Source: Mycobacterium sp. E183 (GTDB lineage Bacteria > Actinomycetota > Actinomycetes > Mycobacteriales > Mycobacteriaceae). From it: a stretch of 64,000 nt of DNA. Below, one piece after another: positions 44,494 to 52,523 of this stretch (the stretch's first letter is position 1; each line of letters begins with the position of its first letter). The stretch covers positions 34,300-98,299 of the forward strand of contig NZ_LZJN01000035.1 in NCBI RefSeq assembly GCF_001667735.1, written 5' to 3'. Made by a program: the position numbers and the translations under genes. The notes below the pieces were generated by a model. That model worked only from the letters and a program-made list of their open reading frames with translations, had not been told where the DNA came from and ran no database searches.

Positions 44494-44594
44494 TGTTTCT
44501 CCTCTGCGGCCGTACCTCTTCAATAGTCATCCGCCGATACATCGCGGGCAAGGTTCTGGCCGATTGTCGGCATCCGCGAGAAGATTCGCTCCCC

Positions 44595-45863
44595 TCAGCT
44601 CTCCACCAAATCGGGAATCGGCTCCGCGTCCGTCAGCCAGTGGCGTCCGGTCCGGCGGGCCGCCCCCCACTTCGGGATGCTGACGGCGTCGTCCTGACCC
44701 AGGTCCTCCGGCGTCGGGCCGATGCGCCGGGCCAGCCCGGAGAGGGCACCCAGATCGAAGTTGTAGAGCTCCGCCGCCGCCAGACCGAGCATCTGGCGGG
44801 TCTCCTCGATCGGGATGTCCCAGAAGGAGCGGCGCAGCCAGTCGAGGGTGTGCGGCCACGTCCCCTCCGGATGGGGGAAGTCGTTGCCCCACAATAGGTT
44901 CGAAACGCCGATTTCGTAGCGCCGCGCCAGCTCCCGGCGCTCGGTGGTGGTGGCGCCGATGAAGCAGTTCCGGTCGAAGTAGGCCGAGGGCGGCATCGTC
45001 AGGTCGCCCTCCATCTGATGGCTCATCTTCTTGGCCGAATGCTCACGGAGGTACCGCGTGTCCATCAGCCAGAGCAGATCGTTGGCCCAGAACGCGCCGC
45101 ACTCCGTGACGCCCCAGCGCAGCCGGGGGAATCGCTCGAACACTCCCGACCACAACGCGAACCACATCGGGCGGGCCCCCCACCAGCGCACCTCGGTGAC
45201 ATAGATCCCCAGGTGCCCGCCGTACTCCTCCTGGGGGGCCGGACCGGAGTGGGTGTGCACCGGCATCTGCAGGTCCTGGCAGGCGGCCCAGACCTTGTCG
45301 TAGCGGCGGTCGTGATACGGCGGATAGCCGACCCAGCGCGCGGGGATCAGGATCCCGCCCCGCAGCCCGGACTCGGCCGCGCGAGTGATCTCGGCGACGG
45401 CCGCGTCGACGTCCGCCAGAATCGGCACCACCGCGACCCCGGCCCGACGTTCGGGGCTGTGGCTGCACAGCTCGGCCAACCAGCGATTGTGGGCCCGCGC
45501 CCCGGCCATGGCGCGCCCGGGGTCCAGGTCGCCCGACTGGCCCAGGCCGGCCCCGAACGGCGCGCCGGCGACCCCGGTCACGGCGTCGGCGTCGGGGAAG
45601 ATGACCTCGCCGACCACCCCGTCGCCGTCGAGCTCCTTGTCGCGCAGCGCCACATCCCATCCCCCCGCGATGCCCTCCCCGTTCTCGGAGAACCACTCCT
45701 GCGCGAACTGCTCGTCGATGAATCCACCGGCCTGCGCCGCGGCGGTCTTCTCGGCCAGGTAGGTCTCGAAGTCGTCCCGGTATTCGGGGTCGACGTATTC
45801 GCGGTATCGCTCGGTCGGGAGCTCGGCGTGGGTGTCGGCGGAGATGATGACGTACGGGTCCAC
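44595..45863 (-). CDS. Amidohydrolase-2/ACMSD-type metal-dependent hydrolase
   Basis: The 422-residue TIM-barrel protein has the family pattern: SADTHAE near the N-terminus, HTHSGPAP (metal histidines, near residue 200), ECGAFWAND, and the late WGNDFPHPEGTWPHT (near 325). The first motif reads DTH where classical members have HxH. The family contains non-oxidative decarboxylases and hydrolases of aromatic and cyclic acids. It is the last gene of a four-gene operon, 16 nt after its paralogue. Confidence 0.8.
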   Translation of the reverse strand: MDPYVIISADTHAELPTERYREYVDPEYRDDFETYLAEKTAAAQAGGFIDEQFAQEWFSENGEGIAGGWDVALRDKELDGDGVVGEVIFPDADAVTGVAGAPFGAGLGQSGDLDPGRAMAGARAHNRWLAELCSHSPERRAGVAVVPILADVDAAVAEITRAAESGLRGGILIPARWVGYPPYHDRRYDKVWAACQDLQMPVHTHSGPAPQEEYGGHLGIYVTEVRWWGARPMWFALWSGVFERFPRLRWGVTECGAFWANDLLWLMDTRYLREHSAKKMSHQMEGDLTMPPSAYFDRNCFIGATTTERRELARRYEIGVSNLLWGNDFPHPEGTWPHTLDWLRRSFWDIPIEETRQMLGLAAAELYNFDLGALSGLARRIGPTPEDLGQDDAVSIPKWGAARRTGRHWLTDAEPIPDLVES

Positions 45864-45879
45864 GGTGGGCGTCCTTTCG

Positions 45880-47094
45880 CTACCAGGTACGGATCGGGTC
45901 GGGCTCGAAGGCGGTGCTGCTCGCGCCGGCGGGCACGGCGGTCAGAGGCTCGGCGACCTCGGCCACGGTCGGGCCGATTCGGTCGGCCAGCGGCGCGAGC
46001 GCCTCGAGGTCGAAGCCGTAGACTGCCGCCGCGGTGCCGCCCACGATGGCCGCCACCTCGTCGGCCGGGACGCAGGAGAAGGTGTGCCGCAGCGCTTCTC
46101 GGCTGTGGGGGAAGGTCCCCTCGTAATGCGGGTAGTCACTCCCCCACATGATTCGGTCGACGCCGATTGCCTGGCGCTCGGCACATTCGACTGGACGCAT
46201 GAAACTGGCGCCCACGTAACACTGGCGGGCCCAGTACTCGCTGGGCTTGAGACGCAGCGAACCGGCGGTGGGCCCGGCGAACCGGGCGATCGCCGAGCTC
46301 GCACGCCCGTAGCGCGCCGCCGCGACGTCGAGCGAAGCGAGGGTTGCCGGTATCCAGCCGGCGCCCTGCTCGGTGAAGACCACGGTGAGGTCCGGGTGGC
46401 GATCCAGTGCGCCGCTGAGGATCAGGTGCCACAGCGCCCGGTGCGCCCACCAGTGCGTCTCGTACACCCACACCGCGAACGAGCTGCCCCACCCGTCCGT
46501 GGGGCTGGGGCCGGCGTTGCCGCCGTGGTGGTTGAGCACCAGGCCCGCCTCCGCGCACGCCGCCCACAGCGGTTCCCAATGCTCGGCGTAGAGCGGGGGA
46601 AGGCCGGTGCCCGGGGCGATTCCGGGCAGCAACACCCCGCCGCGCAGGCCGAGATTGGCGATGTGCGCCAGCTCGGCGATGGCTTCGTCGAGATCCCCGA
46701 GCAGGATCTGGCCGACGCCGGCCCGCCGCTCGGGTGACAACGAGCAGAAGTCGGACAGCCAGCGATTGTGCGCGCGCAGGCCCGCCCAGCGCAGCTCGAG
46801 CTCCCGCGCGGTCTCCGGCGGAGGGGCGGCCAGGCTCGCGTGCGGGAAGAACGGCGGCACGGTGTTGGGGAAGATGACCTCCCCCGCGATGCCGTCGGAG
46901 TCCAGCTCCGAGTTCCGCCGGTCGCTGTTCCAGTTGTGCTCGGCGTCGGGCTCGCTGAGGTCGCCGAACGGGTTGACGTATGTCCTTGCCCAGCCGTCGA
47001 ATTCATCCCGATAGTGCGGATCGAGGTAGTCGCGGTAGTCGAGCAGGTCAGCGCCGGCGTGGCAATCGGCCGAGATGACCGTGTACCGGTCCAT
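45880..47094 (-). CDS. Amidohydrolase-2/ACMSD-type metal-dependent hydrolase, second paralogue
   Basis: A 404-residue paralogue of the downstream gene, sharing SADCHAGAD, NHHGGNAG, an EQGAGW segment, and WGSDYPHYEGTFPHS at equivalent positions. The two may form a heteromer or act on successive intermediates. It begins 4 nt after the acetoacetate-decarboxylase-like gene. Confidence 0.8.
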   Translation of the reverse strand: MDRYTVISADCHAGADLLDYRDYLDPHYRDEFDGWARTYVNPFGDLSEPDAEHNWNSDRRNSELDSDGIAGEVIFPNTVPPFFPHASLAAPPPETARELELRWAGLRAHNRWLSDFCSLSPERRAGVGQILLGDLDEAIAELAHIANLGLRGGVLLPGIAPGTGLPPLYAEHWEPLWAACAEAGLVLNHHGGNAGPSPTDGWGSSFAVWVYETHWWAHRALWHLILSGALDRHPDLTVVFTEQGAGWIPATLASLDVAAARYGRASSAIARFAGPTAGSLRLKPSEYWARQCYVGASFMRPVECAERQAIGVDRIMWGSDYPHYEGTFPHSREALRHTFSCVPADEVAAIVGGTAAAVYGFDLEALAPLADRIGPTVAEVAEPLTAVPAGASSTAFEPDPIRTW

Positions 47095-47098
47095 GCGC

Positions 47099-47902
47099 CT
47101 ACACCCGCGCCGGCTCGGGCCCGGGGGCGGCGAGCAGGGCCACGTCGTCGTAGCGCTGGTGCACGTACGGCAGCAGCCATTCCTGCGGCACGCGGGCCGC
47201 GATCCGGCCCACCTGGATGGTGCGCCGACGGCACCAGGTGATCGACCGGATTTCGCGAATCACGATGTCGGCCACCGGGTCAAGAGGCGACTCCCCCAAC
47301 TCGAGGGTGCCGTCGATGTTCTCCAACAGCTCGTAGTGCCGATGGTATTCGCCGTAGACCAGGTGGGGGTCGGTGATACCGCCGCCGTCGGGGGCGCGCA
47401 GGAACTTGAAGTAGAACTCGGTGTTCACCTGGTCGGGCGGCAGCTCCGCCGGGCCGGCGACCTGCCCGACCACCCTGATGAGCTGATAGCCCAAGCGGTC
47501 AACGGCGGCGGTGACGCGATCACCGTCGCGCTCCACCTCGATGTGGGCCAGTTTCTTTGGTTCGCCGAATGTTTCACGCCCGCCCGTGACCGACTGTTCG
47601 CTGGACTGGGGCATGAAGAGGGGATAGTCGCCCTCGCGTTCGCCATGCCGGGCGGCCACCGAGAACACCGCCGACCCGAACGGCGGCCTGCCCTCGATGC
47701 GCACGCGCTGAAGCTGAACCCGCACCAGCGGTTCGGCCCCCGGCTGCAGCGGCTTGGGCAGCACGGCCGCGACGATGTCCGGATCGGTGAGGTAGGTGAC
47801 CGTCACCGCCTCGGTGGCGATGGGCGCCTTGGTGGCGTCGATCTCGTGGTCGACCTGCGCCTCCGGTGCGCGAGGACCATAGCGGATTTCCTTGTTGCTC
47901 AA
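47099..47902 (-). CDS. Acetoacetate decarboxylase-family protein
   Basis: The 267-residue protein has the ADC fold pattern, with ETFGEPKKLAHIEVERDGD (near residues 111-129) containing the expected Schiff-base lysine, and FYFKFLRAPDG. The family decarboxylates beta-keto acids, but some members instead carry out aldol or hydratase reactions. It is coupled by a 4-bp overlap (ATGA) to the upstream SDR. Confidence 0.78.
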   Translation of the reverse strand: MSNKEIRYGPRAPEAQVDHEIDATKAPIATEAVTVTYLTDPDIVAAVLPKPLQPGAEPLVRVQLQRVRIEGRPPFGSAVFSVAARHGEREGDYPLFMPQSSEQSVTGGRETFGEPKKLAHIEVERDGDRVTAAVDRLGYQLIRVVGQVAGPAELPPDQVNTEFYFKFLRAPDGGGITDPHLVYGEYHRHYELLENIDGTLELGESPLDPVADIVIREIRSITWCRRRTIQVGRIAARVPQEWLLPYVHQRYDDVALLAAPGPEPARV

Positions 47903-48837
47903 CGCTTTTCTCCTTCCGTCTCATCAGCCCGCTCGGCGCTTCGGCCGAGGACGTCGACCAGGTAATCGGGTGTGCCGCGATTCAGGATCGAGGCCGCCTT
48001 TCGGCTCACGACCTGGTCGGCCGGTGTGGGTGGCCCCATCATCCAAAAGCGCTCCGCGCGAATGCCGTCCACCACCAGGTCGGCGACCGTCTCGAGCGGA
48101 GTGAACTCGACATGCGCACCGGCGGCCTCGAAGCGGGCCACCACCTTCGCCAAGGTCTGATCGGGTGTCTGACGCTGCTGCGTCGCGGCGTAGCGCCGCG
48201 GTCGGTGTCGCCACGATTCCCAGATGCCGGTGTTCAAGAAGCCGCCGGGGAACAGGACGTGCGCCCGCACCCCCGTCCCCGTCATCTCCAGGTGGGTGTA
48301 GAGGCTCTCCGTCAGACAGAGCACCGCGGCCTTGGTCATCGGGTAGACCGCCGTGGCCGGTCCGCCCATGGCCCCGCGAGCGATCGGCGCGAACCCGCCA
48401 TTGCCCGAGCAGGTGTTGACCACGTGCCCTTCGCCCCGTTCGAGCAGGAGGGGCACGAAGGCCTTGATGCCATGGATGACGCCCAACACGTTGACATCGA
48501 TCCCCCAGCGCCAATCGGCCAGATCGTGCTCCCACATGTAACCCTCGGAGACCCCGCCGGTGCCGGCGTTGTTGCACACCACGTGCACGCCGCCAAAGCG
48601 AGAAATCGTCTCCTTGGCGAGCGACTCGACCGAGGAATAGTCGGTGACGTCGGTGACCACGCCGGCCACCTCGATGCCCTCGTCCGCGAGCGCCCGGGTC
48701 GCCTGGTCCAGCGGCTCGGCGAGGACGTCGGCCAGCACCACCTTCATGCCCTCTTGGCCGAACCGCCTGCCCATGGCCCGGCCGATGCCCCCGGCTCCGC
48801 CGGTTATCACCGCCACCTTGCCCGGTAGGTCATTCAT
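47899..48837 (-). CDS. Short-chain dehydrogenase of the IclR-linked catabolic operon
   Basis: A 312-residue SDR with TGGAGGIGRAM near residue 12, NNAGTGG, SGNGGF as the catalytic serine region, and the YxxxK motif in YPMTK. It has an insertion and a C-terminal extension beyond the usual 250 residues. It is the first gene of the minus-strand operon and diverges from the IclR gene. Longer upstream extensions of the frame are not coding. Substrate unknown; a keto or hydroxy acid of the same pathway is likely. Confidence 0.82.
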   Translation of the reverse strand: MNDLPGKVAVITGGAGGIGRAMGRRFGQEGMKVVLADVLAEPLDQATRALADEGIEVAGVVTDVTDYSSVESLAKETISRFGGVHVVCNNAGTGGVSEGYMWEHDLADWRWGIDVNVLGVIHGIKAFVPLLLERGEGHVVNTCSGNGGFAPIARGAMGGPATAVYPMTKAAVLCLTESLYTHLEMTGTGVRAHVLFPGGFLNTGIWESWRHRPRRYAATQQRQTPDQTLAKVVARFEAAGAHVEFTPLETVADLVVDGIRAERFWMMGPPTPADQVVSRKAASILNRGTPDYLVDVLGRSAERADETEGEKR

Positions 48838-48851
48838 TGTGGCGATCGTCA

Positions 48852-48892
48852 CATAGTCGCTTATCACATCGCAAGCAGTCGCACTATGCGAC
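48852..48892. promoter_or_regulatory. Candidate IclR operator region
   Basis: GTCGCACTATGCGAC (48878-48892) is a perfect 6-bp inverted repeat with centre CTA. The outer CATAGT (48852-48857) and ACTATG (48883-48888) form a second inverted pair. The stretch lies between the divergent SDR and IclR starts, 11-51 nt before the IclR ATG, where an autoregulated IclR protein would bind. Confidence 0.6.
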
Positions 48893-48902
48893 CATTGCGC
48901 CC

Positions 48903-49802
48903 ATGGCGCCGCGTCCCTCCCCGCAAACCGAGCGGGTAGTGGCCCTATTCGAGCAGCTCGCGGGCGACGCGAGCCGGGGCATGACGCTGGCCGAGGTGTC
49001 GCGCCGGTTGAGCGTCCATAAGGCCAGTTGCCATTCGATGCTGTCCGAGTTGCTGCGAGCCGGCTGGCTGCTGCGCGACCCGGTTCGCAAGACCTATCAC
49101 CTGGGTCCCGCCCTGGTTCGCCTCGGCCGGGAGGCGGCGGGGCGCTATCCGGCGCTGGTGCTGGCCCGCTCCGCGATGGCCGAACTGTCGGCCGCGACGG
49201 GCGCGCACTGCGTGGCGTTCTCGGTGAGCGAGGACCGCTCGACGGTGGTCGATCAGGTTCGTAGCCGCCGCGGCGGCGGGCATCCGATGCCCACCGGCAC
49301 CCAGTTCCCCCATCGCCCGCCCTACGGCGCCTCGACCGTTGCCTTTGCCGGGGCCGAGGCGCGGGAGCGCTGGCTGGCCGCGCTGCCCGAGGACGTGCGG
49401 GACCGCTACGGGCGGGCCATCGCGGCAGCACAGCAGCGCGGCTACGCGGTCGGTCTTCACCTCCTGCCCGACCTGCGCCTGCAGGAGCTGGCGCTGATCG
49501 TGCGCAGCGCCGAGGTCCGTTCCTCGCGGCTCAGCCAGCTGGCGCAGCAACTGACCGACGAGCTGATCCACCAGGAGGACTGGTTCCCGGTCAGCCTGGA
49601 GCCGGACCGCACCTACGAGGTGAGCCACATCGACTCCCCGATCCTGGGACCCGATTCCCGCATCGCCCTGATGCTCAGCCTGGTCCCCAGCGCGGAGCCG
49701 ATGAGCGGCGCGGCGGTAACCCGCATGGGGGCGCAGCTCGCTTCCGCGACCCGCAACCTGAGCGCGACCCTGCCCGAAGAGTCGGTGGCCGAAACTCGTT
49801 GA
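48903..49802 (+). CDS. IclR-family transcriptional regulator
   Basis: The 299-residue protein has an N-terminal winged helix (TLAEVSRRLSVHKASCHSMLSEL, about residues 28-50) and a GAF-like effector domain. It is longer than most IclR proteins, with extra C-terminal residues. It is divergent from the SDR-ADC-amidohydrolase operon and is presumably its regulator. Confidence 0.8.
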   Translation: MAPRPSPQTERVVALFEQLAGDASRGMTLAEVSRRLSVHKASCHSMLSELLRAGWLLRDPVRKTYHLGPALVRLGREAAGRYPALVLARSAMAELSAATGAHCVAFSVSEDRSTVVDQVRSRRGGGHPMPTGTQFPHRPPYGASTVAFAGAEARERWLAALPEDVRDRYGRAIAAAQQRGYAVGLHLLPDLRLQELALIVRSAEVRSSRLSQLAQQLTDELIHQEDWFPVSLEPDRTYEVSHIDSPILGPDSRIALMLSLVPSAEPMSGAAVTRMGAQLASATRNLSATLPEESVAETR

Positions 49803-49849
49803 GAGACAACGGCTGCCGGGCGACGAAGTGGCCCGCGGCTTGAGTGGAC

Positions 49850-50269
49850 TCAGTCCGACGACTTCTCGGAGTCTTTGGAATCCTCGTCGTCGTCCTCGTC
49901 GTCCTTTGAGTCCTCGTCGTCCTCGTCGTCCTCGTCGTCCTTTGAGTCCTCGTCGTCCTCGTCCTCGGAGTCCTTGTCGTCCTTGGACTTGTCCTTCTTG
50001 GACTTGTCGTCCTTCGAGTCCTTGTCGTCCTTCTTGCCCTTGCCCTCGTCCTTCTTGTTGTTGTCCTTGCCCTTGGACTTTTCGGAGTCCGATTTGTCGG
50101 AGTTGTCGAGCTTGTCCGCGAATTTCGTCAACAGCTCGGCTAGTTTGCGGGCCTCATCGGAGTCCAGCGAATCGAGAAACAATTGCTCGTCGGCGTCCGA
50201 GACACGCTGAACGAAAACTGCGTCGTCCTTGATGCCGACGTCCCACCGGCCCCCCTCGTCACGAGCCAT
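49850..50269 (-). CDS. Acidic low-complexity protein with a Ser/Asp/Lys/Glu tail
   Basis: The 139-residue protein has a normal N-terminal part of about 55 residues: it begins MARDEGGRWDVGIKDDAVFV and has an amphipathic helix ending AELLTKFADKLD. A tail made almost only of Asp, Ser, Lys and Glu follows, with SKDDKDSED-like repeats. The tail starts with mixed charges and becomes almost entirely acidic. The DNA is a tandem run of gtcgtc/gtcctt units, so length may vary between strains. The family and function are unknown. The ATG has a purine-rich upstream region. Confidence 0.7.
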   Translation of the reverse strand: MARDEGGRWDVGIKDDAVFVQRVSDADEQLFLDSLDSDEARKLAELLTKFADKLDNSDKSDSEKSKGKDNNKKDEGKGKKDDKDSKDDKSKKDKSKDDKDSEDEDDEDSKDDEDDEDDEDSKDDEDDDEDSKDSEKSSD

Positions 50270-50385
50270 CTGATGCCGCCTTTCAACTAGTGAGCTGTTT
50301 GCACAACCGACGCGCCCGGCGCGTTACTGCGTTGTTTACCCACTTGTGCCGGCGACGCCTCACTGATGTGTCCCGCGCCCCGGGT

Positions 50386-50616
50386 TCAGGGCGCAATCGG
50401 CCGCTTGAAGAAACATGCGACGGAAAAGGCTCCGCGGTGGTCGGCGTCCAGCCCGACCATCTCCCACCCCAGCCGACCGAGCTCATCGGCCCTCAGCTTC
50501 ATCTCGTCCATCGCGGTGTCCCCCTCGCGGTAATCCCAGGTGTACTCCCATTGCTGCGGGTACCACTTGCCGTCTGACGCCAGCCACCATCCCGGGCCCG
50601 GTGAAGGATTGTCCAT
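50386..50616 (-). CDS. Small DUF2510 plus DUF4177-like protein
   Basis: The 76-residue protein begins with a DUF2510-like motif (PGPGWWLASDGKWYPQQW). It continues into a DUF4177-like domain (MKLRADELGRLGWEMVGLD, residues 39-57). Both are small domains of unknown function. There is no signal peptide. It follows a longer secreted-protein gene on the same strand. Confidence 0.6.
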   Translation of the reverse strand: MDNPSPGPGWWLASDGKWYPQQWEYTWDYREGDTAMDEMKLRADELGRLGWEMVGLDADHRGAFSVACFFKRPIAP

Positions 50617-50654
50617 GTCGTCGTGAGTACCACAGGCGGTGCCGGCCGTCGCAG

Positions 50655-51398
50655 CTACGGCGCGTACGCCCAACCGAGAAAGATGTTTTGCGTGTCGTTC
50701 GGGCTCGGTCTTATTTCCCGGATGTGCGGCGGGGTGAAGTAATTGGCGGTCAGGTACTGCCCGTTGCCCTCGCTGAGCATCACGTGTCCGGTGCCGTGGT
50801 CGAACCCGGGATTGCTCGTAAAAACGAGCGCCCCCTCCGGGATGCCGTCGGGGCTGGTATGGATCTGCCCGTTGCGATTGAGGTCGTTGAACGCATCCAT
50901 CGCCGAGGGGTAGCGGAACGCGTGGTTGTAGGCCTGTTCGACGAACGCCTCGCACTGCACGGTGTTGTTCGGGTCGCTGGCCATCTGGTCGCGCGCCCAC
51001 GCGAGGGCGTGCGCCGCCTTGTCCTCGCCGGCGTTGGAGGTAGGCGCCGCCGCGCCGCCGGCGCAGTCCGGCCCGAGCGCGTCGAGAGTGCGCGTGTCGA
51101 TGTCGACATCGGCGACGTAATGACCGTCAGTTGTCTTGTACCAGAGGCTGTCCCAACCGCCGTTGGAGATCTGGTAGCTGAAGAAGCCCTTCACGGGCTC
51201 GCCCGCGGTATGGCAAACGAGGGTCAGGACCTGGCCGGCGTTGTAGACGCCCTCCTGGCCTGCCTTCGAGGTGGGGCCGGTCATGCGATTGGTGGTCGGC
51301 GCTTTGACCGTGCCGGTCGTTTCAGCCTGAGCGGGCGCGGCGGCGCTCAGACCGAAGGCAAAAACGGCTGCCGTCGCGGCCGCGATTGCTGATCTCAT
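50655..51398 (-). CDS. Secreted protein, possibly NlpC/P60- or CHAP-like
   Basis: The 247-residue protein has a signal peptide (ending APAQA-ET). An N-terminal part contains TLVCHTAGEPV, and a C-terminal domain has QCEAFVEQAYNHAF, PDGIPEGALVF and HGTGHVMLSEGN. The Cys then His order is that of a papain-like cell-wall hydrolase, though a confident third residue cannot be assigned. An exported peptidoglycan-acting enzyme is plausible. Confidence 0.6.
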   Translation of the reverse strand: MRSAIAAATAAVFAFGLSAAAPAQAETTGTVKAPTTNRMTGPTSKAGQEGVYNAGQVLTLVCHTAGEPVKGFFSYQISNGGWDSLWYKTTDGHYVADVDIDTRTLDALGPDCAGGAAAPTSNAGEDKAAHALAWARDQMASDPNNTVQCEAFVEQAYNHAFRYPSAMDAFNDLNRNGQIHTSPDGIPEGALVFTSNPGFDHGTGHVMLSEGNGQYLTANYFTPPHIREIRPSPNDTQNIFLGWAYAP

Positions 51399-51565
51399 CG
51401 CCTGGTCTTTCTGCCACGCCCCATATGAAATTGATCGGGACGCTACACCGGGACCAAAGGCCACGTCCTTGAAATGGACGCAAGAACTCGATGGGCAATT
51501 CGTAAAGGATCCCGCGGCTTCCTTATCGACCCATTACCGAAACCCGCCGCAGGGGCTCGCCAATT

Positions 51566-51913
51566 TCAGCAGTGGTCTGTCCAACACCGCTGCAAGGGGC
51601 AGTACGTCGAATGCGCGAGGGCCACCATGGAATGCACGTCTCCGAACGTCACGTTCCGTTGATCCAGGTTGGCGTGGATGCTCTGAGCGATCTGGTCATA
51701 CGTCCAACCCCAGCCCAGGTCGTCACAGATGAGGCGCCCCATTCCCGTGAGGGCGGCGTCGTGTTCCGGCGGCCAATTGAAACCCTGGGCCCGCAGCTGG
51801 GCCAGGTAGGCGTCGTCGAGGGGATCGGCGGCCGCGATGCCGGCGCTGGCGAGAAGAGCGGCGCCAGCCGTGACGGGAACGGCCAACCGGGTTAGCCAGC
51901 GACGTAAGGGCAT
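51566..51913 (-). CDS. Secreted DUF732 protein
   Basis: The 115-residue protein has a signal peptide (MPLRRWLTRLAVPVTAGAAL... to IAAA-DP). The DUF732 core follows: YLAQLRAQGFNW, a GRLICDDLGWGWTYDQIAQSI helix, and a final HSTYCPLQRC. The two core cysteines (ICDD, YCPL) should pair. The family is secreted and of unknown function. Confidence 0.8.
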   Translation of the reverse strand: MPLRRWLTRLAVPVTAGAALLASAGIAAADPLDDAYLAQLRAQGFNWPPEHDAALTGMGRLICDDLGWGWTYDQIAQSIHANLDQRNVTFGDVHSMVALAHSTYCPLQRCWTDHC

Positions 51914-52058
51914 TCGATGCGTTTCCTTTCCTCGCGCCGGTGGCGACGCCGCCGTCAGTCGACGGTCGCAAACGCGGCAAGAAAACGAAGAATAGGAAAG
52001 GCAGGGAAATTGCAGCTTATGAAAAGCTGAATAGTCGGCATCGCTCAAGGCTTCAGTG

Positions 52059-52274
52059 TCAGCCCGCGGGCGGCGGTGGCGGCGGCGGAGTCCATCTCCG
52101 CCCGTCCGTGGTCCACCCGCACGGCAGCCAGTTCAGCTGGGGGCCGTCGAACGTCAGGCATTTCGGCGTGCCCGGCGGCGGCGTCGGGCCGGGAGACGGC
52201 GAGTCAGCGTGAGCGGTCGCTCCGCTGAGCATCACAGTCCCAACGGCGACAAATATCGCTGCCGACTTCCTCAT
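52059..52274 (-). CDS. Small secreted proline-rich protein
   Basis: The 71-residue protein has a signal peptide ending TAHA-DS. The mature part is a Pro-rich peptide holding KCLTFDGPQLNWLPCGW, whose two cysteines could pair, and a poly-Pro end. Function unknown. Confidence 0.68.
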   Translation of the reverse strand: MRKSAAIFVAVGTVMLSGATAHADSPSPGPTPPPGTPKCLTFDGPQLNWLPCGWTTDGRRWTPPPPPPPAG

Positions 52275-52523
52275 CGCGATTCCGGTGCTTGGGGAACCAC
52301 CAGAGCGAGTCGCTAGCCTTCGGCCCGCGCGTTCACGATTCGAATGCTAATTGTCCGAACTGCTGAAGGCCTGGAGAATTCCTGACAATCGGCCGTGCGG
52401 CCGGCCTGCGGACAACATGCGGCGCCCCCAGACCGCGCTCGGGGTGAAGCGTGTAAGAGGGCGTTCGATAGTAAAGTTCACCGACATGGGAGGCGGTGAC
52501 GCCGCAAAACAGCAGGCGGTGCG

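Noticed and set aside
49875..50060. CRISPR or structured tandem array
   Set aside because: The short repeats are in-frame Asp/Ser/Lys codons of a coding region, with no spacer structure.
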